Notes: generated from the sequence alone by a model not told the origin. Positions 1-7,156 are shown, counted from the first letter of the stretch. The stretch: DNA of 12,651 nucleotides from JAJKIV01 sp036274195 (GCA_036274195.1 DASUGD010000182.1:1-12651); one strand, 5' to 3'. Made by a program: numbers and translations.

Positions 1-6
1 CGCGGT

Positions 7-40
7 GGAACGATGAAATTCGACTCTGACCCCATTTCCC
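7..40. repeat. Possible end of a REP-like or transposon-associated repeat
   Basis: Between the left edge and the stop of the first gene lies an AT-richer stretch. It carries short inverted arms, GAAAT at 15-19 and ATTTC at 34-38, around the core CGACTCTGACCCC. On the minus strand the core reads GGGGTCAGAGTCG. From memory, similar 'GGGGTCAGA' sequences recur in many genomes next to REP-associated tyrosine transposases (RAYTs). No transposase is visible because the window ends here. It could equally be a chance terminator-like structure after the minus-strand operon. Low confidence. Confidence 0.25.
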
Positions 41-57
41 TCAGCGGCGCCAATTGT

Positions 58-969
58 TCATGGCGCCACGAGTACCGCACAGCGCGCCGAGCGTACCACT
101 TTCGTCGACACGCTGCCTAACATGAGGCGCCCGATGGCCGATCGGCCGTGAGCCCCCGTGACGATCATGTCCGCGTGCTGCTGCTCGGCGAATGCGACCA
201 GCTCGTCTGCCGGCTCACCGTGCAGCGATACGAACTCGACCTGCACCGCGGCCGGTATGTCGAGACTGCGCGCGACTGCCTCGAGCCGGCCCAGGACCTC
301 GACGACTCTGGGCTCGCCCCATGGGCGGGATTCCCCGTGCGGGATCACGATCCGCGGTGTCGCGTGAGCGAAATACAGCGTGCCGTGCCCGCCGAGCACG
401 GCGAGGGCCGCCCGAGCGGCGTCGACGCTGGCCGGCGTGAAGTCGATGCCGACGACCGCGCTCCGCGGAACCTCGACCGCACCGCTCGGCACGGCGAGCA
501 CAGGGATCGAGGCAGTTCGGATGACCCGCAGCGCGGTCTCGCGATGCAGGAGCCGAGCGAACACACCGTGAGACCCGAGGCCCAACACGATGAGCGAAGC
601 GTCGTGATGTGCGGCATGCTTCACGATCTCGTCCACACGATTGCCGACGTGGATCGCATGCGGCCAGGGCCGGTCACTCGGGAACGTACGCGCGCGCTGG
701 GCGGCGAGCTCTCCCTCTCGTTCCTCGATGGCGAGCCGTGTCAGGCGCTCGGTGTCTGCGGCCGTGCCTCCCTCGTCGTCGGCAAACGGCATCGTCTCGA
801 CGACGCTCAGGAGTGCGACGGCCAGGCCGTCGCGCCGCGCGAGCTCCATTCCCAGGCGCACCGCCCCGTCGGAGTCGTGCGTCCCGTCAGTGGCCACCGC
901 AATCGCCCCGCCTAACGGATCACCGGCTGAGACCGACGCGACCAGCTCGATGTCAATCGTTCGCGACAT
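58..969 (-). CDS. Tandem-domain universal stress protein (UspA family)
   Basis: Two Usp domains in one 303-residue chain, roughly residues 20-162 and 168-303, with no membrane segment, so probably cytoplasmic. Usp domains bind ATP or act as stress-signalling and survival factors; the exact role is unknown here. The C-terminal domain has a complete nucleotide motif G-2x-G-9x-G-S (G272, G275, G285, S286). In the N-terminal domain the same place reads GLGSHG followed by HRETAL (residues 130-147), so the final G-S is lost. I place the start at the second ATG (969) because GGAGG stands six bases before it; an in-frame ATG at 987 would give 309 residues but has no such site. It is the last gene of the minus-strand operon, 34 bases after the metal ATPase. 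It aligns without gaps to the Usp at 2845-3813 (155 of 280 residues identical by hand count over residues 21-300). Two in-frame TTA codons both lie in GTTAGGC. Confidence 0.93.
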   Translation of the reverse strand: MSRTIDIELVASVSAGDPLGGAIAVATDGTHDSDGAVRLGMELARRDGLAVALLSVVETMPFADDEGGTAADTERLTRLAIEEREGELAAQRARTFPSDRPWPHAIHVGNRVDEIVKHAAHHDASLIVLGLGSHGVFARLLHRETALRVIRTASIPVLAVPSGAVEVPRSAVVGIDFTPASVDAARAALAVLGGHGTLYFAHATPRIVIPHGESRPWGEPRVVEVLGRLEAVARSLDIPAAVQVEFVSLHGEPADELVAFAEQQHADMIVTGAHGRSAIGRLMLGSVSTKVVRSARCAVLVAP

Positions 970-1003
970 GATGTCCTCCGTGGTCATGGGCGTCGGGCCG
1001 TCA

Positions 1004-2845
1004 CTAACGGCTCGCTCGCAGCGCGTTCAAGATTACAGCGAGGTCGATGGCCTCCTGCAGCAGCGCCCCCGCCGTTGGTGCCACCGCACCCATCGCCGCG
1101 GCGACCATCGCGACGCCGCTGAGGCCGAGCCCTACACCAATGCACTGACGCGCAATGTGCATGGTGCGACGACTGATTCGCACTGCTTCCACCACGCGCG
1201 ACAGGTCATCGATGAGGATCACGACATCGGCCGCCTCGGCCGTGATGCCTCCGCCGTGCCCCGCCAGCGCGACCCCGACGGTCGCGGCGCTCAACGCGGG
1301 GGCGTCGTTCGTTCCGTCGCCCACCATCAGCACCGACTCGCCGCTGCGCACCAACTGCCGAACGACGCGAACCTTGTCCTCGGGGAGGAGATCACCCTGG
1401 ACATCGATGAGACCCACCGACGCAGCGACCGAGCGCGCGTTGGCGGCATGATCGCCGGACAGCAGCATGATGCGCCGAATGCCGGTGCCCGTGAGGTCGC
1501 GAAGGACGTCGGCCACGCCGGGCCTGAGTGCATCCGCGTACTCGACGATCCCGGCGACCTCGCCATCGATCGCGACGTACGCGCGCAGGCCGGCGCCGTT
1601 CGGCTCGACCGCGCTGAACCGTGCTTCGTCCATCGACGTCTCGTCGAGCACGAACGACCGCGCCCCAACGACGACGCGGTGGCCATCGACGGTGCCCGAG
1701 ACGCCCCGCCCCGGCGACTCGACGACGCCGCTTGCCGCCGGCAGCGTTAGGCCCGCGGCTTCGGCGGCGTCCACGAGAGTTCGTGCCAGCAGGTGCCCGG
1801 ACGAACGCTCGACGGCACCGGCCAGCCGAAGCACGGTCGTCGGCGGGCGGCCGTTGGTCTGGATCACGCGACTGACCCGCGGCTGGCCGATCGTGATCGT
1901 GCCCGTCTTGTCGAAGACGGCCACCGTGGCGGTGCCGAGGCGCTCGAGCGCCGTGCCATGCCTCACGATGATGTGACGTCGCGCCGCGCGGTTGATCCCG
2001 CCGATCACCGCGACCGGCGTAGCGAGAATGAGCGGGCACGGCGTCGCGACGGCGAGCACGGCGAGCACACGCAGCCAGTCCCCGCTCGTCGCGTACGCGA
2101 CGACACACACGGCGAGCGTCACGGGCGTGAACCAGATGGCGTACCGATCCGCGACACGTTGCAGTGGCGCCTTGCTCGCCTGAGCCGACCTCACCAGCGC
2201 GACGATCCGCGCGTACTGGCTGTCGCGGGCCGGCGCGAGTACGCGAATGGTGAGTGCGCCATCGAGGTTGGCGCTCCCGCTCATGAGCTTCGTGTCGCGC
2301 GACGCGTACACGGGGAGGGGCTCACCCGTGAGCATGGACACGTCGACGTGTGCAGTGCCGTCGACGACGATGGCATCGCACGGTACCAGCTCACCTGGCC
2401 GAACGAGTAGTACGTCGTCAGGCACGACGGCGTCGACCGGCACGTCCTCGATCACGCGCTCGTCCCGCAGGCGATGCGCAATGCGAGGCGCGAGGGCCTC
2501 CAACGCACGCACGGCGTCCGACGCGCGGCCTTCGGCGTACTGCTCGAGCGCCTCGCCACCCGTCTGCATGATCACGATGACGAGGCCGACGAACGGTTGT
2601 CCGAGCAGCACCGAGGCGACGATGGCGAGCGTTGCGACGACATCGGCGGCGAACTGTCCGCGCAGCGCGCCCTGCACCGTGTGCCAGACCACCAGCCCGC
2701 CGGCGATGACGAGACCGACATACCAGATCGCCCGATCGTACCCGGCTGCCGGCGCGGCCGCCCGCGCGACGAGCCCGGCGGCGATGACAGCCGTGGCGAA
2801 CAGCGGCCGCCACGCCGCCCGTAGGGCCGCGCCGCGAATCGGCAT
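1004..2845 (-). CDS. P1B-type heavy-metal-translocating ATPase, TPCP (P1B-5-like) subtype
   Basis: A 613-residue membrane pump that should couple ATP hydrolysis to export of a transition-metal ion. Visible motifs: TGEP of the actuator domain (173-176), the membrane metal-site motif TPCP (268-271), the phosphorylation motif DKTGT with acceptor D312, SGD (463-465) and GDGTND (509-514). Membrane helices lie near the N-terminus (about 14-34, 40-58, 66-98), around TPCP (235-290) and at the C-terminus (565-605). There is no N-terminal CxxC metal-binding domain. A TPC motif with a QxGGE element (94-98) and QEAID in the last helix (597-601) fits what I recall of the P1B-5 (Nia, Ni/Fe) class, but the C-terminal hemerythrin domain of that class is absent. 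The usual HP dipeptide of the nucleotide domain reads HL (SSGHLLA, 348-354). The start ATG overlaps the stop of the upstream Usp (TGATG); a GTG at 2848 is an alternative. Metal specificity is uncertain. Confidence 0.93.
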   Translation of the reverse strand: MPIRGAALRAAWRPLFATAVIAAGLVARAAAPAAGYDRAIWYVGLVIAGGLVVWHTVQGALRGQFAADVVATLAIVASVLLGQPFVGLVIVIMQTGGEALEQYAEGRASDAVRALEALAPRIAHRLRDERVIEDVPVDAVVPDDVLLVRPGELVPCDAIVVDGTAHVDVSMLTGEPLPVYASRDTKLMSGSANLDGALTIRVLAPARDSQYARIVALVRSAQASKAPLQRVADRYAIWFTPVTLAVCVVAYATSGDWLRVLAVLAVATPCPLILATPVAVIGGINRAARRHIIVRHGTALERLGTATVAVFDKTGTITIGQPRVSRVIQTNGRPPTTVLRLAGAVERSSGHLLARTLVDAAEAAGLTLPAASGVVESPGRGVSGTVDGHRVVVGARSFVLDETSMDEARFSAVEPNGAGLRAYVAIDGEVAGIVEYADALRPGVADVLRDLTGTGIRRIMLLSGDHAANARSVAASVGLIDVQGDLLPEDKVRVVRQLVRSGESVLMVGDGTNDAPALSAATVGVALAGHGGGITAEAADVVILIDDLSRVVEAVRISRRTMHIARQCIGVGLGLSGVAMVAAAMGAVAPTAGALLQEAIDLAVILNALRASR

Positions 2846-3813
2846 CACGACCAGTCGCTAGGTGCCTCGCGGCGGTCGTCGGGCTTTCGTGCGTCGCGGT
2901 GCGGCGGTGCGACGAGCACCCAGCACTTCGCGGTGCGCACCAGCTTCGTGGACACGCTGCCGAGCACCAGCCGCCCCAGTGCCGAGCGCCCGTGCGTCCC
3001 GGCGGCGATCATGTCGATGCCCATTTGCTCGGCGAACGCGATGATCTCGTGAGCGGGGTCGCCATGAAGGAGCACGTACTCGACACGAATACCCGGTGAC
3101 GGATGCAGTCGCCGCACCACGTCCTCGAGCTTCGAGGTCGCAGCGCCCTTCGTGATCTCATCCCACGATCTCGGGTCGCCGTGGGGGATCGCCAGCCGCG
3201 GCGTGACATGCGCAACGTAGAGCGTCCCATCCTCCCCGAGCAGGTCGAGCGCGGCCCGCATCGCGTGCTCGCTCGACGCGGTGAAGTCCACCGCCACGAG
3301 CGCACTGTGCGGCACGCCCCACGCATCGCTCGGCAACGCCAGCACCGGCAGTCCGGCGGTGCGAATGACACGCAGCGCCGTTTCCCGAAGACTGACACGA
3401 GCACCCAGGCCATGCGAGCCGAGCCCGAGCAGGATGAACGACGCGCCCGTGGCACGGGCACGGTCGACGATCGTATCGACGCGCTCGCCGACAGCGAGCT
3501 CGTACGGCCACTCGTGAATGCCGGGATGGGTACGATCGCGCTGCGCCAGGAGCATGGCACCACGTTCGTCAACGGCGATCTCCACCAGCTGCTCGAGGTC
3601 CGGCACCGGCGTCCCATCGAGCTCGACGATCGATGGTGCCTCGACCACGCTGAAGAGCTCCGCTTTCACGCCGTCGCGTCGCGCGAGCGCCAGGCCAACG
3701 CGCACCGCTCCGTCGGAGTCGCGAGTGCCGTCCGTGGCGACGACGAGGCTGCCCGAACTGGCAACAAGCGGCTGGGCAGGCACGGGAGCCGCGTTCTCAG
3801 GAGTGCGAGACAT
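2845..3813 (-). CDS. Tandem-domain universal stress protein (UspA family), paralogue of the 58-969 gene
   Basis: A 322-residue protein of two Usp domains (about 20-162 and 168-303) plus a charged 19-residue tail rich in Asp, Arg and Lys that its close relative at 58-969 lacks. The C-terminal domain has the intact ATP-binding signature (G272, G275, G285, S286); the N-terminal domain has GLGSHG but then LRETAL, without the terminal G-S. The start at 3813 is chosen because AGGAAGG lies just upstream on the coding strand. A longer frame up to 3963 runs antiparallel to nothing but into the YceI gene in another frame and has no ribosome binding site. The first 17 bases overlap the end of the YceI gene, and its TGA stop overlaps the ATG of the ATPase (TGATG). 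Translational coupling of all three is therefore likely. Cytoplasmic; precise function unknown. Confidence 0.93.
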   Translation of the reverse strand: MSRTPENAAPVPAQPLVASSGSLVVATDGTRDSDGAVRVGLALARRDGVKAELFSVVEAPSIVELDGTPVPDLEQLVEIAVDERGAMLLAQRDRTHPGIHEWPYELAVGERVDTIVDRARATGASFILLGLGSHGLGARVSLRETALRVIRTAGLPVLALPSDAWGVPHSALVAVDFTASSEHAMRAALDLLGEDGTLYVAHVTPRLAIPHGDPRSWDEITKGAATSKLEDVVRRLHPSPGIRVEYVLLHGDPAHEIIAFAEQMGIDMIAAGTHGRSALGRLVLGSVSTKLVRTAKCWVLVAPPHRDARKPDDRREAPSDWS

Positions 3814-4471
3814 GAGTTCCTTCCTGTATGTTGATGCGTCCGAACAGTCGGCAGGTGAAGTCATCGAGCCCGTCACTGTCGTGATCGAGCGCCACATCGA
3901 AGTGCACGGTGGCACGGTCGCGCACGCGGAGCAAGCCGGCAAACCGCCGTGGGGGGACGACACCGAAATCGGTGGGGCGAAGGTCGTAGCTGCCGCTCAC
4001 GTGGAGCCAACCTGACGTGTCGGCATACACGGTCGCCGTGGTGGCGATGTTACGCCGTACGCCGGCGATGGTCACGACGCCCGCGATCCGGGCAACAGGT
4101 ACCGGCGCCGTGAGGTCCACCGAGTACCTCGCGAGGCGGAATTCGATGGTTGGCCGCCGGGCACCCTGAAGCGCCTCGTGGAGGTGCCGGTTCATGATCC
4201 CGATGCCGCAATCGAGCTTGCTCACGGTCACGGTGAGCGACGGCGCCTCCAACGCGTTGTCACCCGCAAGCACTTCACCTCGCGTCGTCACACCGCGCAG
4301 GTCGACGGCTCCCGCAAGCTCACGGGCATGGCACGTGAACCGCCGGATGTTCGACGCACCCGTCACCCAGACCCGGCTCTCGGGCCGAATGGGCTGCGCC
4401 GGCACGAGAGCCCGGACGACGCCTAACGGCGTCGCGGCGAGTGCGAGTGCTGTCAAGAGCCACCGCGTCAT
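3797..4471 (-). CDS. YceI-like family secreted protein
   Basis: A 224-residue protein with an N-terminal signal peptide (MTRW, hydrophobic stretch at about 4-19, likely cleavage near residue 21 after VVRA). It is then expected in the periplasm. The mature part resembles YceI-like lipocalin-fold proteins: the opening S-N-I-R-R-F-T-C (40-47, compare S-x-V-H-D-F in relatives), LDCGIGIMNRHLHEAL (86-101), RPTIEFR (106-112) and a late PTDFG-x-x-PP (166-174). YceI proteins bind isoprenoid-like lipids or respond to osmotic and acid stress; the ligand here is unknown. Start at 4471 is supported by GGAGGTGA, which lies over the last codon and stop of the CBS gene. The 3' end overlaps the start of the next Usp by 17 bases. 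It is the only clearly exported product in an operon of cytoplasmic proteins. A TTA codon within GTTAGGC falls in the signal peptide (TPLGV). Confidence 0.88.
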   Translation of the reverse strand: MTRWLLTALALAATPLGVVRALVPAQPIRPESRVWVTGASNIRRFTCHARELAGAVDLRGVTTRGEVLAGDNALEAPSLTVTVSKLDCGIGIMNRHLHEALQGARRPTIEFRLARYSVDLTAPVPVARIAGVVTIAGVRRNIATTATVYADTSGWLHVSGSYDLRPTDFGVVPPRRFAGLLRVRDRATVHFDVALDHDSDGLDDFTCRLFGRINIQEGTHVSHS

Positions 4472-4477
4472 GAAGGC

Positions 4478-5119
4478 TCACCTCCGGCGCGGCCAACGAT
4501 TGATCATTGGCGATCGCCTGGGCGGGTCGAAGACGTACGTGTGTGCCGTCAGCTTGCCATCCGCGACCGCTTCCGTGATGTCGCTGGTTGTCACCAGACC
4601 GAGGAGCGCCCGGTCCTTCATGACGAGCACGCGATGGATCCGCTCCCGGCGCATGTAGTCGGCCGCGACCGTCACGAGCGTCTCCGGCGTGAGCGAGTGC
4701 ACCGGCGCGCGCGTCATTGCCTCTGACACGGTATGCTCCTCGAGGAAATTCCACTCCGCGGTCGCGGGGACCGCCATGCGCTCGACGACGGTCGCGCCGG
4801 CATCGTCCCAGAGATCCGTGAAGAACAGCGCCGACGGGTCATCTCGGTCCTCGTTAGGGAACCGGTCGGAATCGCTGACTTCGCCGCTCGCGTCCTCCAG
4901 GATGTCCACCCCGGAATCGCGCTCCGTCGGCACTCCGGGCAACGACGCCGCGAACTGCAACAGGTCGGTGGCCGAGACCACGCCGACCACCACCGCACCT
5001 TCGACTACCGGCGCACCACTGATTCGTTTCGACGCGAACGTATCCATCGCCTCACGAATGGTGAGGTTCGGATCGAGCGTGACGATCTCGGTGGTCATGA
5101 TGTCGCGTAGTCTCAGCAT
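4478..5119 (-). CDS. Two-CBS-domain (Bateman module) protein
   Basis: A 213-residue protein containing two CBS domains, residues about 5-60 (MTTEIVTLDPNLTIREAM, then GVVSATDLL) and about 130-188 (MTRAPVHSLTPETLVTVA, then LLGLVTTSDITEAV). CBS pairs bind adenine nucleotides or related ligands and sense energy state; no attached enzyme or transporter domain is present, so this is a stand-alone sensor or adaptor. The two domains are separated by an unusually long, acidic linker (61-130, many Asp and Glu), and the C-terminus is basic (PRRR). Start 5119 has GGAGG six bases upstream. It lies 57 bases after the three-domain Usp gene and six bases before the YceI gene, whose ribosome binding site it contains. 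Stand-alone CBS proteins of this kind are known from the DosR regulon (Hrp1), which suits the Usp-rich neighbourhood. Confidence 0.92.
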   Translation of the reverse strand: MLRLRDIMTTEIVTLDPNLTIREAMDTFASKRISGAPVVEGAVVVGVVSATDLLQFAASLPGVPTERDSGVDILEDASGEVSDSDRFPNEDRDDPSALFFTDLWDDAGATVVERMAVPATAEWNFLEEHTVSEAMTRAPVHSLTPETLVTVAADYMRRERIHRVLVMKDRALLGLVTTSDITEAVADGKLTAHTYVFDPPRRSPMINRWPRRR

Positions 5120-5176
5120 TGCATCCTCCGGGGAAGCTGCCCTCGCTAACGGTTGTCGTCCGAACGATCGGCACTG

Positions 5177-6499
5177 CTACCGCTTGATGAGCACGAGCGT
5201 GTGGCCGCGACCGTGTCGCAACTCGAGCGCCTCGGTCGCGCCGTGCTCGTCGGTGGTCATCGCGACCGACTCGACCTTCGGGATCGAGTGCATGAGATGA
5301 CGCCGAGCGCGGTGCGCGTCACCAACCATGATCTCGACGCGCCGATCGTGCGGGTCATAGGTGACGCCCACGAGTGCGCCGCGCCCGAGCATCTGCGCAC
5401 CGATCTCGGGGTCGTCGACCTCGATCGTCGCCCGGCGTCCCGCGTTCCGCCGCGTGAATTCGTTCAGCGCGTCCGTCCACTCGGACGGCTCGGCCGACGT
5501 CGCCGTGCCCGTGATGCGAAGCCAGAGCTCCAGCGCTTCGGTCGATGACGGAGGCGGCACGGCCAACACGGCCTGTGCGGCGCTGTGGACGACGCTCGAC
5601 GCGACACTCCCGAGGAACACACGCTCCAGCAGCCGCGGACCGTGGGTTCCTACGACGACGAGGTCGGCGTCGATGGCCGTGGCACAGGCCACAATGGCAT
5701 CGGTGTTGTCTCCCGTTCGCACCCGAGTCTCGACCTTGACGTTGTCAGGAACGTACGGGCGGAGCTCATCGCGAACCCGCTCGAACAGCGTTTGAATGGC
5801 AACGGTGGGATCGAGCCCCGCCGCGTTGCGGAGTGGCGCGTCGCCTAACAACGGCGAGAGCACGTGGAGCAGCGTCAGCGTACCACCGTTGCTCAGCAGC
5901 AGCAGCGCAACCTGGGCGGCGTGAATGCTGGCTGGCGCAAAATCGACCGCCACCAGAATGTTCTGTGGCAGTGCCGAAAACCCCGGCGGCACCGACAGCA
6001 CCGGAACCGTAGACGCACGCAGTATGTGCACTGCGCGCTCGCCGGCGATGGTGCGGTTCAGCCGTTGATGTGGCGCCGACCCCACGACGACCATCGTTGC
6101 CGACCGGGCGAACGCCACGTCCGCGATCTCCTCCGCGATCGCGCCGAACCGCACGTGCACGGTTGGCGGCGCTGCCCCGCCGGAAAACCGGGCGACATAC
6201 TCGAGCACCTCGCCTACGCGCCTCGCGCGCCGCGCCTGATCCACGTCAGGCAGATACAGTGGCGTTCCGCCGAGTGCGACGCCGTAGGCCAGGTCCGGCT
6301 CGAGCACGGTCACGATCTCGAGCGGAACGCCCAACTGTTCGGCGAGCAGACGAGCCGCAACGACCGCCGCGCCGCTCTGGCTCGTCCCATCGGTCGCGAG
6401 CAGGATCGGTCCGTGCAGGGCGCGATTGCGCAACGCTGCCCGGTGTTGGGCTTTCACGTCGCCCCCGGTGCGGGGCGTGGGCGATAGGGTCGGAGACAT
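5177..6499 (-). CDS. Tandem universal stress protein with C-terminal DUF5335-like domain
   Basis: A 440-residue protein: Usp domain 1 (about 30-172), Usp domain 2 (about 178-316) and an extra domain (about 336-440). The second Usp domain carries the complete ATP-binding pattern (G284, G287, G297, S298); the first reads VVGSAPHQ then IAGERAV and is degenerate. The tail, with WTDALNEFTRRNAGRRATIEV, GVTYDPHDRRVEIMVG and a final LELRHGRGHTLVLIKR, resembles the small DUF5335 family as I remember it, of unknown function. The start is unsure: ATG at 6499 or TTG at 6511 (444 residues); neither has a strong ribosome binding site, and a stop codon six bases above the TTG blocks anything longer. It is the first gene of the minus-strand operon and faces the flavin-protein gene across a divergent promoter region. 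A TTA codon lies in GTTAGGC at 5843-5849. Confidence 0.88.
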   Translation of the reverse strand: MSPTLSPTPRTGGDVKAQHRAALRNRALHGPILLATDGTSQSGAAVVAARLLAEQLGVPLEIVTVLEPDLAYGVALGGTPLYLPDVDQARRARRVGEVLEYVARFSGGAAPPTVHVRFGAIAEEIADVAFARSATMVVVGSAPHQRLNRTIAGERAVHILRASTVPVLSVPPGFSALPQNILVAVDFAPASIHAAQVALLLLSNGGTLTLLHVLSPLLGDAPLRNAAGLDPTVAIQTLFERVRDELRPYVPDNVKVETRVRTGDNTDAIVACATAIDADLVVVGTHGPRLLERVFLGSVASSVVHSAAQAVLAVPPPSSTEALELWLRITGTATSAEPSEWTDALNEFTRRNAGRRATIEVDDPEIGAQMLGRGALVGVTYDPHDRRVEIMVGDAHRARRHLMHSIPKVESVAMTTDEHGATEALELRHGRGHTLVLIKR

Positions 6500-6654
6500 C
6501 GGATCGCTCAATCGTTAGGGACGATGCCATGCTAGCAACCCGATTTCTGCGGGGCTGTCAGGGGCTTGCCCATGATTCGCCCTGCGATGCCTGACACCCG
6601 TTGCCCACAACTCGAATACGTTTCAGGTACCGAACCGGTACGCCGGAGCGACCC
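6500..6654. promoter_or_regulatory. Divergent control region between the Usp operon and the PPOX-like gene
   Basis: This is the only place where promoters for the leftward operon and the rightward flavin-protein gene could both lie. An inverted repeat TGTCAGG (6556-6562) and CCTGACA (6590-6596) places a CTGACA hexamer, close to TTGACA, facing outward on each strand. I find no convincing -10 box at the right distance on either side, so sigma factor and start points are unassigned. A second palindrome, GTACCG (6627-6632) and CGGTAC (6636-6641), abuts the GGAG of the rightward gene and could be an operator or an mRNA hairpin. Confidence 0.45.
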
Positions 6655-7116
6655 ATGACACGCACAAGTGAGCCAACGTTCCGCGACCTCAGCGAGGACG
6701 AGGCCCTGGAGCTGCTCGCACGCAACCACATCGGCCGAATCGCGTACAGCTTCCACGATCGGGTGGACATCGAGCCGCTGAGCTACGTCTTCGCGGACGG
6801 CGCGATCTATCTGCGCACCGCACCCGGTTCCAAGCTCGAGACGCTCGCCCACTCCCCGTGGGTCGCGTTCGAGGTCGATGAGGTGGAGAGCCCGTTCGAC
6901 TGGCGCAGCGTCGTGGCGCACGGCACCGTGTACGCGCTCCAGGACAGGGGCGGCGAGATCGGCCGTGAGGCGTATCGCGTTGCGCTCGGCCGCATTCGGC
7001 AGCTCGTCCCGATGGCGCTCACGCCGCGAGACCCGACGCCCACGCGCCAGGTCATCCTGAAGCTCCATCTCGCTGACGTGCGGGGACGGTCGGCGAGCTC
7101 GAGCGACTCCAAGTAG
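6655..7116 (+). CDS. Pyridoxamine 5'-phosphate oxidase-related flavin-binding protein
   Basis: A 153-residue soluble protein of the PPOX-like split-barrel superfamily (Pyridox_ox_2/NimA-like). The start of the barrel, LLARNHIGRIAYS (20-32), is followed by DIEPLSYVFADGAIYLRTAPGSKLETL (38-64), VAFEVDEVE (70-78) and a WRSVVAHGTV strand (83-92); this order is typical of the group. Members bind FMN or F420/heme-type cofactors and often act as small reductases or oxidative-stress proteins; the true substrate cannot be read here. Start 6655 is chosen for GGAG ten bases upstream; a TTG at 6601 would add 18 residues with no supporting site. It is divergent from the Usp operon. The stop codon is inside one of two TAGGG-ATTCCC boxes, and a hairpin follows, so it may form a single-gene transcript ahead of the two-component module. 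Confidence 0.9.
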   Translation: MTRTSEPTFRDLSEDEALELLARNHIGRIAYSFHDRVDIEPLSYVFADGAIYLRTAPGSKLETLAHSPWVAFEVDEVESPFDWRSVVAHGTVYALQDRGGEIGREAYRVALGRIRQLVPMALTPRDPTPTRQVILKLHLADVRGRSASSSDSK

Positions 7117-7156
7117 GGATTCCCTGGAATTCAGGCGACCGTGTAGGGCATTCCCC
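7114..7156. promoter_or_regulatory. Two near-identical TAGGG(C)ATTCCC boxes, 30 bases apart
   Basis: TAGGGATTCCC at 7114-7124 and TAGGGCATTCCCC at 7144-7156 are both imperfect palindromes (GGG...CCC). Their starts are exactly 30 bases apart, about three helix turns, so both would face the same side of the DNA. They lie 110-150 bases before the sensor-kinase start. NarL-family regulators bind such short dyads, so autoregulation is possible. The second box also takes part in the hairpin that follows; an RNA role is the alternative. Confidence 0.35.

Noticed and set aside
970..987. Upstream ATG at 987 for the first Usp gene
   Set aside because: The GGAGG that would serve the ATG at 969 lies inside this extension, and the paralogue at 2845-3813 begins with the same MSRT, supporting 969.
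641..1750. Long plus-strand open frame of 369 codons
   Set aside because: It is antisense to the Usp and ATPase genes, whose products have clear motifs; the composition is Arg/Ala/Ser-rich with no recognisable domain, as expected of a high-GC shadow frame.
6514..6535. DosR-like box suggested by TTAGGGAC upstream of the three-domain Usp
   Set aside because: Only the left half resembles the DosR consensus; the right half (GTCCC) is missing, so I do not claim a site.
6601..6654. TTG start at 6601 for the PPOX-like gene
   Set aside because: No ribosome binding site; the added residues are not family-like and would overlap the palindrome and GGAG that serve ATG 6655.
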